The position numbers and the translations under genes were made by a program. Shown piece by piece: positions 57,056 through 64,000 of a stretch of 64,000 bases of DNA. The DNA lies in IMG/VR virus record IMGVR_UViG_3300034418_007369, positions 1 through 64,000 of that record, one strand, 5' to 3'. Origin of the DNA: a virus. Numbering within the stretch: position 1 is the stretch's first letter; each line of letters opens with the position of its first letter. Under the pieces are notes generated by a model, which saw only the letters and a program-made list of their open reading frames with translations, was not told the DNA's origin and searched no databases.

Positions 57056-58103
57056 ACCCTACTTACCCAGCAAGTCTATAGAGTACGCAAAAGACGCAAT
57101 AGACAGTGGCTGGGTGTCTTCTATTGGAGAATATGTAGAAAAAGCCACAGAGGAACTCAAGAAGCGCACAGGATCTAAATATGCAGTATTAGTGAATAAT
57201 GGAACATCTGCTACTCACTTATGCGCTAGAGTTCTTAAAAGATGGCATCCTGAAACCAAAAGAGTGTTCTTGCCAAGCGCCTGCTATGTAGCGGCGTACA
57301 ATTCGCTGCTATACGATGATAATGAATGGGTACTACAGCCCGTGGATCTAGACACAGAAACTTGGAATATGCGTATTCCAGAATACGAAGAGGGTGACGC
57401 TATCATGGCTGTCCACAACCTCGGCAATATCATGCCGCTTAACAGTATTGAATGTCCAGTCATAGAGGACTCCTGCGAAACTTTATTTGGAAAAACCAAA
57501 CAGAAACAATCGCTATGCGCCTCTCTTTCTTTTTTTGGCAACAAAAACATGACGAGCGGCGAAGGTGGAGCCGTGCTGACGGACGATGAAGATATTTTTA
57601 AATTCTTGACAAAGTTAAAAGGTCAAGGACAAACATCTAGAAGATATATTCATGATGAACTCGGCTACAATTATAGGATGACCAATATTCAAGCCGCACT
57701 ACTACTGGGCCAGCTAGAAGAGTGGGATAATATATATGGCGGAAAACGAGTATTGTTTCTGAAATATAACGAAGCGTTTAAAGACCATCCAAATATAATT
57801 CCACAGAAAGTGGTTTGCGATCACTCTAAATGGATGTATGGGGTCAGAATTCTTGGGTCTAAATCTTACGAAGATAACAAACGTATTTTTGACGCCCATA
57901 ATATAGAGACTAGACCAATGTTTTATTCTTTTAAACATCACAAACATTTAGACTTCTTGCACAATATGGCAGGAAGAACCCATGCAAACGCAACAAGGCT
58001 ACATAACGAGATAGTAATTCTTCCATCATATCCAGAACTAACCAATGAAGAAGTAAGTCATATAACAGAAACAACATTAAGTATAGCGAGGCGAAATAAA
58101 TGA
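57030..58103 (+). CDS. DegT/DnrJ/EryC1-type sugar aminotransferase
   Basis: 357 aa from ATG 57030. IPIYKPYLPSKSIEYAKDAIDSGWVSSIGEYVEKATEELKKRTGSKYAVLVNNGTSATHLCARVL is the start of the family fold. PLP Lys in SLSFFGNKNMTSGEGGAVLTDDE; AALLLGQLEEWD and WMYGVRIL follow. Transfers an amino group to a keto-sugar nucleotide, e.g. the 4-keto product of RmlB. ATGA overlap with the RmlB gene. Confidence 0.93.
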   Translation: MTTKIPIYKPYLPSKSIEYAKDAIDSGWVSSIGEYVEKATEELKKRTGSKYAVLVNNGTSATHLCARVLKRWHPETKRVFLPSACYVAAYNSLLYDDNEWVLQPVDLDTETWNMRIPEYEEGDAIMAVHNLGNIMPLNSIECPVIEDSCETLFGKTKQKQSLCASLSFFGNKNMTSGEGGAVLTDDEDIFKFLTKLKGQGQTSRRYIHDELGYNYRMTNIQAALLLGQLEEWDNIYGGKRVLFLKYNEAFKDHPNIIPQKVVCDHSKWMYGVRILGSKSYEDNKRIFDAHNIETRPMFYSFKHHKHLDFLHNMAGRTHANATRLHNEIVILPSYPELTNEEVSHITETTLSIARRNK

Positions 58104-59005
58104 TATACTTAGTCACGGGAGGCAGGGGTTTTATAGGGAGCCATTTTGTAGAAAAGGTTCTTGCCGATAATCACGAAGTTATTGATATAGATAAAATGAC
58201 CTATGCGGCCAGTAATAGTCTCCCTTGGGACAATAATCCTAATTATAAACATATAAAAAAAGACATATGCGAACTTAAACATCTACCATGCTGTGATATA
58301 ATTGTAAATTTTGCAGCAGAATCGCACGTAGATAACTCAATTGAATCTCCGGGCGTCTTTCTGAAATCTAATACAGAGGGCGTTTTTAACTTATTAAACC
58401 TAATCAAAAACAAAACATATGAAAAACCAACCCTTGTCCATATCAGCACAGATGAGGTCTATGGCGAGGTCGCCCTAGATGAAGAAGAAAAAACAGAAGA
58501 AAGCATATTGAATCCGGGCAATCCCTACTCAGCAAGCAAAGCCGCTGCGGAAATGTTTATTTTTTCTTATGCCAAAACTCATGATATAAACTATCATATA
58601 GTTAGAAGCGCAAACAACTATGGACCAAGACAGTTTCCAGAGAAGCTAATACCAAAAATTATAAAGCACCTAAAGACAAATAAAAAAATACCAATACAGG
58701 GAGACGGCAGCAACATTAGAGACTGGCTGTATGTCGAAGATAACGCAGAAGCAATCTACAAAATAACTCAATACAATGGCAAAAACGAGATATGGAATGT
58801 ATCTGCCTATAACTATCTTAAAAATACCGATGTCGTTAAAACAATATGTATGTGGATGGGCATTGAAAATTACGAGCAGCATATCGAATATGTTGAAAAC
58901 AGATTGGGACACGACTATAGATATTCCATATGCTCAGAAAAGATTAGACAAAAACTGAAATGGAAACCAGAACACGACTCTCTAACAAATTTTTTAGAGA
59001 CCTAG
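58100..59005 (+). CDS. rmlB: dTDP-glucose 4,6-dehydratase (RmlB-like)
   Basis: 301 aa. IYLVTGGRGFIGSHFVEKVL (NAD fold), VNFAAESHVDNSIESP, HISTDEVYGEV, catalytic NPYSASKAAAEMF (Y-x3-K), and SANNYGPRQFPEKLIPKIIKHLK ... QGDGSNIRDWLYVEDNAEAI. The full RmlB set. It turns dTDP-glucose into dTDP-4-keto-6-deoxyglucose, the substrate of the upstream aminotransferase. Confidence 0.93.
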   Translation: MIYLVTGGRGFIGSHFVEKVLADNHEVIDIDKMTYAASNSLPWDNNPNYKHIKKDICELKHLPCCDIIVNFAAESHVDNSIESPGVFLKSNTEGVFNLLNLIKNKTYEKPTLVHISTDEVYGEVALDEEEKTEESILNPGNPYSASKAAAEMFIFSYAKTHDINYHIVRSANNYGPRQFPEKLIPKIIKHLKTNKKIPIQGDGSNIRDWLYVEDNAEAIYKITQYNGKNEIWNVSAYNYLKNTDVVKTICMWMGIENYEQHIEYVENRLGHDYRYSICSEKIRQKLKWKPEHDSLTNFLET

Positions 59006-59032
59006 ACGAATAACAAAGAAAGGAAATACTAA

Positions 59033-59503
59033 ATGAAAATAGCGGCACTAACCGATAATTTAGCACCATCGCAAAAGTCTTTTTATTTAATAAAAGAGTT
59101 CAACAAATTATCACAAAAAAGCAAAAACTCTTGCTGTGTTTTTACTAATATCTCTGGGTCTGCTGTTACTAAGCCGCTTTTTGCCTGCTATAGCTCGGCG
59201 TTTTTGTCCGAATACAACGGGGCCGTAATTGCCACGTCTATAGCCGAAGCAAAAACCCTATTAGAAACGAGCAGTAGCGCTAAAAAATATTTATACCTAT
59301 GGGAAACTGAATGGACAATGGCGCCAATCAATCACGACGCAGCGTGTAAAATAATGCGTAATCCAAGACTAGAAATAGTAGCCAGAAGCGAAAGCCACGC
59401 AAAAGCAATAGAAAATTTCTGTAACAGAAAACCCATTGAGATAGTTGATGACTGGAATAGCCATCAATTATTAAAACTTATCGGAGGACAAAATGAAAAT
59501 TGA
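59033..59503 (+). CDS. Hypothetical protein, 156 aa
   Basis: SD AAGGAAATACTAA. MKIAALTDNLAPSQKSFYLIKEFNKL ... VFTNISGSAVTKPLFACYSSAFLSEYNGAVIATSIAEAKTLL, an alpha/beta fold resembling the N-terminal Rossmann half of a GT-B protein, but with no donor domain. I recall similar stand-alone proteins in large phages. Overlaps the nuclease gene by 11 nt. Confidence 0.5.
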   Translation: MKIAALTDNLAPSQKSFYLIKEFNKLSQKSKNSCCVFTNISGSAVTKPLFACYSSAFLSEYNGAVIATSIAEAKTLLETSSSAKKYLYLWETEWTMAPINHDAACKIMRNPRLEIVARSESHAKAIENFCNRKPIEIVDDWNSHQLLKLIGGQNEN

Positions 59504-60263
59504 TGAAGAGTTTGTAATAAGCAGATATAGTGAAAATGAAAGCACGTACTCTATTGCTAAAGAACTTGGAACTTATCCTAAAAAGATAGAGCGTATTCTC
59601 AAGAAGAATAATATTCAGCTTAGAAGCAAGTCTGAGTCTCAAAAACTGGCTCTAAAAGCTGGAAGGTGCGAGCATCCAACAAAAGGAAAGAAAAGAACAA
59701 AAGAAGAAAAAGTTAATATTAGTGAGGGCGTATATAATAATTGGCAAACCAAAACCAAGGAGGAAAGAAAAGAAATATCCAGAAAAGCCAGACAGCGCTG
59801 GGACGAAATTCCCGCAGACAAAAAGCGCGACATGATGGAGGCCGCTGGCAGGGCGCTTCATAAAACTTGTAGTGAAGGCTCTAAGGCAGAGAGATATCTC
59901 TACAGGCAAATGAAAGAAGAAGGTCGCGAAGTTGTCATGCATAAAAAGAATCTTATCAGTGGAAACTTTGAAATAGATTTGTTTTTACCAGACATTAAGA
60001 CTATAATAGAGATAGATGGACCACAACACTTTTTACCATTATTTGGTCAAGATAAATTAAAAGAAGTAATCAAGCTAGATTCTATCAAGAATGGATTGCT
60101 TTTAGCTGAAGGATATTGTATAATTAGAGTAAAGTATATGCTGAAGGGATTGTCCCAAAAATCAGCTAGGACATTGTGGGAGCTTGTTTCTGAACAGCTA
60201 TATAAAATTGACAAGAAATTTCCTCCCAAGGACAGACGTTTCATTGAATTGGAGATAAAGTAA
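59493..60263 (+). CDS. HTH plus PD-(D/E)XK-type nuclease (homing-like)
   Basis: 256 aa. N-terminal HTH (ISRYSENESTYSIAKELGTYPKKIERILKKNNIQLRSKSESQKLALKAG), a basic middle with NUMOD-like repeats (KGKKRTKEEKVNISEGVYNNW ... RKARQRWDEIP) and a nuclease region GNFEIDLFLPDIKTIIEIDGPQHFLPLFGQ, giving D ... E-x-D with a Q-H/Y pair, as in Vsr-like folds. Same core as the gene at 32545. HTH plus NUMOD plus nuclease is the architecture of a homing endonuclease, but it could also be a native resolving nuclease. Confidence 0.72.
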   Translation: MKIDEEFVISRYSENESTYSIAKELGTYPKKIERILKKNNIQLRSKSESQKLALKAGRCEHPTKGKKRTKEEKVNISEGVYNNWQTKTKEERKEISRKARQRWDEIPADKKRDMMEAAGRALHKTCSEGSKAERYLYRQMKEEGREVVMHKKNLISGNFEIDLFLPDIKTIIEIDGPQHFLPLFGQDKLKEVIKLDSIKNGLLLAEGYCIIRVKYMLKGLSQKSARTLWELVSEQLYKIDKKFPPKDRRFIELEIK

Positions 60264-61021
60264 TGAATTCTAGTACAGATTTGTTTGATAGAGAAGACAT
60301 GATTGAGAATGTAATTGAAGTCGTACAAGAGGATAGGCCACCATATGGTTCTAAAGAATGGAACGACTTTGTTATGGAAAAGTTTGAACCTCACGAATTG
60401 ATTGATGGAAATCCATTGGTTCATGGGCTACGAAGAATTGCAGAAGATTTGCTTGGAGATATTGTTGTTAGCAGGCCAACTCATGTGCTGGCTTCTGACG
60501 ACCCTCATGGCCCCGGTAGGGCTACGATTGGTTTCGAGGTTGTGTTTGACTGGATGAACTCTGGTCAGCTTAGGACATACGGCGATGTTGCAGATGTGTG
60601 GCATGGCAATACAGACGATCTATTTTGCGCTCATCCCGCCGCTACAGCGGCTACGAAAGCTGAGTCAAGATGCCTAAGAAAAGCCCTTAAAATACGCTGT
60701 GTGGCTGCTGAAGAGATCGCTAGAAACAAAGATGTGGCGGCTATCGTGCGTCAGTCTATCAAGGTTCAACCGAGCGATGGAGACTGGACAGAAGAAGATC
60801 CAATCACCACTCCACAGTTGAATTTTATTGATGGAAAATGTAAACAACTGAATGTAGACGTTTTGGCTTTTATTAATCAAGGAGAAAAGACATATAAAAA
60901 TATTACAGAAGTAACAAAGATGACAGCATCTAAAATGTTGAAGCTGTTAAATGAGTATCAGAATGGTTCTAAAGAAATGCCCGAAGAAGTTAAGGGCTAC
61001 AAAAGTAATTGGAGAGAATAA
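60263..61021 (+). CDS. Rad52-like ssDNA-annealing protein
   Basis: 252 aa; TAATG overlap upstream. Core: PTHVLASDDPHGPGRATIGFEVVFDWMNSGQLRTYGDVADVWHGNTDDLFCAHPAATAATKAESRCLRKALKIRCVAAEEI. The AxATKAExRxLRKAL segment is the landmark of Rad52/Redβ-like annealing proteins in phages. The C-terminal region (PITTPQLNFIDGKCKQLNVDVLAFIN ... MLKLLNEYQ) is a Rad52-type helical tail seen on RecT/Sak-like proteins. May act beside RecA in recombination. Confidence 0.65.
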   Translation: MNSSTDLFDREDMIENVIEVVQEDRPPYGSKEWNDFVMEKFEPHELIDGNPLVHGLRRIAEDLLGDIVVSRPTHVLASDDPHGPGRATIGFEVVFDWMNSGQLRTYGDVADVWHGNTDDLFCAHPAATAATKAESRCLRKALKIRCVAAEEIARNKDVAAIVRQSIKVQPSDGDWTEEDPITTPQLNFIDGKCKQLNVDVLAFINQGEKTYKNITEVTKMTASKMLKLLNEYQNGSKEMPEEVKGYKSNWRE

Positions 61022-61350
61022 TGAAGCTAAATTATAAACTTGGAAATCTTACTGTTGAATTTGAGTGCGATACTGTTAAAGAAGTTTTTAATCAGTTGTC
61101 TACTTTTCAAGAGGTTTTCGGAGAAACGGAATGTGGAAAATGTGGATCTGAGAATCTAAGATTTGTTGTCCGCGAAAACGATGGCAACGAATACTATGAG
61201 ATCAGATGCAACGACTGTGGTGCAAGACTGTCATTCGGCGCGATGAAAAAGGGTGGAGGACTATTCCCGAAACGCAAAGACGGAGACGGAAATTGGCTAC
61301 CAGACAAGGGGTGGCAAAAGTGGAATAATCAAACTAAAAAATTGGAATAA
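61021..61350 (+). CDS. Zinc-ribbon protein, 109 aa
   Basis: ATG 61021 directly after the Rad52-like stop. Helix-strand start (NYKLGNLTVEFECDTVKEVFNQLSTFQEVFG), then ECGKCGSENLRFVVRENDGNEYYEIRCNDCGARL, a CxxC-x(19)-CxxC ribbon, and a Lys/Trp-rich end (GWQKWNNQTKK). Common in phages next to annealing proteins; probably a DNA-binding partner. Confidence 0.7.
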   Translation: MKLNYKLGNLTVEFECDTVKEVFNQLSTFQEVFGETECGKCGSENLRFVVRENDGNEYYEIRCNDCGARLSFGAMKKGGGLFPKRKDGDGNWLPDKGWQKWNNQTKKLE

Positions 61351-61351
61351 A

Positions 61352-62218
61352 ATGAATATAATAATTTTTGGAGGCTCTGGCTACGTTGGAGCCTCCTTTT
61401 TAAAAAAACTTAAAACCGCTAATCATAACATAGATTCTGTATCAAGAAAAGACTGCGATCTTCTTTATGAAGAAAGCGTTTATAATTATTTGAAAATTAA
61501 AAAGCCAGATTATGTTATAAACTGCGCTGGATATACTGGCAAGCCAAATGTAGATGCCTGCGAAAACAATAAATCAGATTGTATAGCTGGTAATATAACC
61601 ATACCAAGCATACTAGCAAGATGCTGCAAAAACCTTGGAATAACATGGGGGCATGTGTCATCTGGATGTATATATACGGGAAGAAACAAAGATGGAAATG
61701 GTTTTACAGAACTAGATTTGCCAAACTTTTCTTTTAGGCAAAATAATTGCAGCTTTTATTCTGGAACCAAGGCTCTTTCCGAAGAGATTATTTTAGATTA
61801 TAATAATTGTCATATTTGGAGGTTAAGAGTCCCATTTTCAAATATCTCTGGAAACAGAAATTATATATCTAAAGTTATGAACTATAGCAAACTTTTAGAC
61901 GTAGAAAATAGCATCTCAAACATTGAAGAATTTGCTCAATGCGCCATAGACTGCATGGAAAAGTCATTACCGCTAGGTATTTATAATCTTACAAATCCGG
62001 GATCTATAACAACAAAAAGGATCACCGAATTACTGAAAGAATACAATATCTGCAATAAAGAATTTGAATTCTTTGAATCTGAGGACGAATTCATGACAAA
62101 TGCAGCCATCGCGCCAAGATCAAGCTGCGTGTTAGATAGCTCTAAAGCCATATCGCTTGGCCTAGAGTTGCTTCCGGCAGAAGAATCAGTTATCAAGTGT
62201 TTAAAAAATTGGACATGA
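61352..62218 (+). CDS. NAD-dependent sugar epimerase/reductase (RmlD-like)
   Basis: 288 aa from ATG 61352. NIIIFGGSGYVGASFLKKL (dinucleotide fold), PDYVINCAGYTGKPNVDACENNK, SSGCIYTGRNKDGNGFTELD and SFYSGTKALSEEII (Y-x3-K). The RmlD-type layout with a wide substrate pocket. It would reduce or epimerise a 4-keto sugar nucleotide. Ends one base before the convergent methyltransferase stop; no terminator is seen between them. Confidence 0.75.
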   Translation: MNIIIFGGSGYVGASFLKKLKTANHNIDSVSRKDCDLLYEESVYNYLKIKKPDYVINCAGYTGKPNVDACENNKSDCIAGNITIPSILARCCKNLGITWGHVSSGCIYTGRNKDGNGFTELDLPNFSFRQNNCSFYSGTKALSEEIILDYNNCHIWRLRVPFSNISGNRNYISKVMNYSKLLDVENSISNIEEFAQCAIDCMEKSLPLGIYNLTNPGSITTKRITELLKEYNICNKEFEFFESEDEFMTNAAIAPRSSCVLDSSKAISLGLELLPAEESVIKCLKNWT

Positions 62219-62219
62219 T

Positions 62220-62780
62220 TTATTTTCTTACACACAGTAGAATATCATCAAATCTTCCTTTGACATGTCTTAGGTCTCTAATTTCCGGCAGATGTGTCCC
62301 TCCAAGCTCTTTATACTTTAAAATAAGCCTGTTTGCGTTTTCTATGCTGCCTATATCTTCAATTATCAGAAGCCCATTGGGTTTTAATTTTTTGAAATAT
62401 AACTCTAGGCAGGAAAATTGGGAATGTAAATTGTGAGGGCCATCATCTATGACAATATCAAAATCAGGTAGACGGCAAGAAACATCAAGGTCATATGCGT
62501 TTTCCTTCAAAAGAAAAACCCTATTTTTAAGAGGGCCGTTTTCTATAGTTTCCCACAAGATCTTAGGAATATTCAAGTCTATGCCATATATTCTAGAGTT
62601 TGGAAAAACCTCAGACCATAACATTATCGAGTCCCCTTGTTCTACACCTATCTCTAATATGTCTAAATTTTTATTTCTATGACCAAGAAACTTTTCTTCG
62701 TAAAAACAATCTATGTATGAATGACTGGTGTTCTTGTCGGTATTTTTATAATTAATAATTAATTCTTTTATTGTTTTCAT
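62220..62780 (-). CDS. Class I SAM methyltransferase, 186 aa
   Basis: Minus strand. LDILEIGVEQGDSIMLWSEVFPNSRIYGIDLN is motif I to II (E-I-G-x-x-x-G), and DFDIVIDDGPHNLHSQFSCLELYFKKLKPNGLLIIEDI motif III/IV, with VIDDGPH as in cephalosporin-hydroxylase/macrocin-O-methyltransferase-like proteins. Adjoins the next minus gene without a gap, so both form one minus-strand unit. Probably glycan modification. Confidence 0.82.
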   Translation of the reverse strand: MKTIKELIINYKNTDKNTSHSYIDCFYEEKFLGHRNKNLDILEIGVEQGDSIMLWSEVFPNSRIYGIDLNIPKILWETIENGPLKNRVFLLKENAYDLDVSCRLPDFDIVIDDGPHNLHSQFSCLELYFKKLKPNGLLIIEDIGSIENANRLILKYKELGGTHLPEIRDLRHVKGRFDDILLCVRK

Positions 62781-64000
62781 TTATCTGGCCTCAACCCTAA
62801 ACAGAAATTGAACCTCGTGACATGTGTTTTGAATAAATCTATAAATATCTTCATCGGCAAATTTAGGAAATAATTGTTTGGCCCTATCGAACCATTGAGT
62901 AGGAATATATTGCTTACTTTGAAGTTTTAGTTTTTTATTCATATCGTGCCACCAAGCCTCTTCAAACTCATCAAAGTGCTGAATCATATGCTCGCTAATC
63001 ACATGAAGGTGTCCCGGACACATCGCCATCTCTTGCCCAAAATGAGGAACTTTAATTGTTACACTCGCTCCAACTCTACAAATACGCGCAATATCTCTAA
63101 TCAAAATAGAAACATTTGGCACATGCTCTAAACAATGAGATGAATATACCTCGTCAACGAAATCATCTGGTAAAGGTATCCCCATCGAAAAATCTGCCTG
63201 AATATCTACCCTTGGGTCATCCAGTATATCACAATTTATAAAACCCTCCCTTGGGTAAATACCTCCACCAATATCAATTTTTATACCTTGAGAAAAATCG
63301 AATTTAGATTTTAGCTTTTGTAGCATTTCTTCACTTAACATGAGCCTCATAATCTCCTCTCTTTTTAGGCAGGGATTGTAGTCTTTACCCCTGTAAATTT
63401 TCCAAAATCTAGAACAGTATGCATTAGAACAATCTTCCGGCACCCCTTCTGGGGCCAGTTTTATTAGCGGTAATAGGTTGTAACCGTGCTCAACAATATA
63501 TTGAACATCGAGATAATTATGTATGTGATGTAGATCAATACATTCATCAAGTTTTCCATATCTGTCGATTTTATCATTGATAAAACTATCTATTTTATTT
63601 TCATGTACAACATGAACCAAATCATAAACATTATCATAAGCCCTACCCCTCGCGTCTGACGATCTAGAAAAAACATATACACATTCGTCATCGTATGAAT
63701 GATTACAAATATAGGACACGAAGTCTTCTTCCATAATAAGGTCCGATCTAATCAAAATAGTTAATTTTTTTGACAGTTCACTTAAAGCAAAGTGGGCCGT
63801 AGAAAACTGTAAAGAATCTTTCTCGTCTATGAGCAGTATATCTTTCAATAGCGGGAAGTCTTTTAAAGATTCTAGAACCTCGGATGGAGTAGAATAGTAT
63901 GTAGCAAAATAAACATCTACATCATATTTTTTAGATAGTTTTTTGACAAGGTTTTCGTAATGAACACGAACCTGAGAAAAATCTATGGTGTAAGGCCACC
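62781..64000 (-). CDS. Two-domain protein with C-terminal SAM methyltransferase (runs off right edge)
   Basis: The frame is open beyond the TTG at 63848 to the window edge, reading WPYTIDFSQVRVHYENLVKK ... YFATYYSTPSEVLESL upstream, so the true start is outside. The N-terminal ~250 residues show a pattern of short strands and helices (YDVDVYFATYYSTPSE ... LLIDEKDSLQFSTAHFALSEL) like phage glycan-linked proteins of unknown role. The C-terminus is a methyltransferase: IKIDIGGGIYPREGFINCDILDDP (SAM motif), FVDEVYSSHCLEHVPNV and VTIKVPHFGQEMA. Residues of an intact SAM site are present. Confidence 0.7.
   Translation of the reverse strand, partial: WPYTIDFSQVRVHYENLVKKLSKKYDVDVYFATYYSTPSEVLESLKDFPLLKDILLIDEKDSLQFSTAHFALSELSKKLTILIRSDLIMEEDFVSYICNHSYDDECVYVFSRSSDARGRAYDNVYDLVHVVHENKIDSFINDKIDRYGKLDECIDLHHIHNYLDVQYIVEHGYNLLPLIKLAPEGVPEDCSNAYCSRFWKIYRGKDYNPCLKREEIMRLMLSEEMLQKLKSKFDFSQGIKIDIGGGIYPREGFINCDILDDPRVDIQADFSMGIPLPDDFVDEVYSSHCLEHVPNVSILIRDIARICRVGASVTIKVPHFGQEMAMCPGHLHVISEHMIQHFDEFEEAWWHDMNKKLKLQSKQYIPTQWFDRAKQLFPKFADEDIYRFIQNTCHEVQFLFRVEAR

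Overview
The window is a stretch of a large, AT-rich, tailed-phage-like genome. Genes are packed head to tail on the + strand, very often with 1-8 nt start/stop overlaps. Phage hallmarks are an rIIB-like protein, a gp55-like sigma factor, ThyX, dCMP deaminase, dUTPase, dNMP kinase, PhoH, a RecA/UvsX-type recombinase, a DnaB-type helicase, a CHC2/Toprim primase and many tiny ORFs. No terminase, portal or recognisable major capsid gene lies in this window. The host cannot be read directly. Two DUF1501 proteins and a DUF6745 fragment are families I associate with Planctomycetota and their relatives, whereas a circularly permuted tmRNA is best known from Alphaproteobacteria, some Betaproteobacteria and some Cyanobacteria.

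Layout. 0-10 kb: small accessory genes (DUF6745 tail, a QVxx repeat protein, an HNH endonuclease on the minus strand, rIIB-like, UV-damage endonuclease, small membrane proteins, ThyX), then a circularly permuted tmRNA abutting a tRNA-Glu(UUC). 10-15 kb: an Hsp20 gene bracketed by an exact 14-nt inverted repeat, dCMP deaminase, then a tightly coupled run of five genes: a small protein, two DUF1501 proteins with Tat-like leaders, a His-rich exported protein and a PAP2 phosphatase; an SSB follows. 15-21 kb: small genes, a Lys-rich virion-type protein, a glycosyltransferase, a sigma factor and a probably abundant structural protein ending in a strong terminator. 21-25 kb: a membrane/lysis-like cluster (membrane-anchored PAS protein, holin-like protein, papain-like cysteine peptidase, lipoprotein, several single-TM proteins).

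24.8-38 kb: nucleotide metabolism, recombination and replication (class II RNR, dUTPase, PhoH, RecA, nucleases, helicase, primase, dNMP kinase). 38-62 kb: a glycan island (nucleotidyltransferases, about ten glycosyltransferases, epimerases, aminotransferase, acetyltransferase, methyltransferases). Into it is embedded a DNA polymerase III alpha subunit divided into two genes, with a 71-aa ORF and a DEDDh exonuclease between the halves. At 59.5-61.4 kb a homing-type nuclease, a Rad52-like protein and a zinc-ribbon protein interrupt the glycan genes. The last two genes are minus-strand methyltransferases.

The most unusual items are the permuted phage tmRNA (tag ADESLALAA), the DUF1501/DUF1501/His-rich/PAP2 cassette, the split polymerase with a degenerate PHP domain, the operator-like palindromes around hsp20, and a possible phage-encoded dTDP-amino-sugar pathway. 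All functional calls are by eye from motifs; no database search was run.
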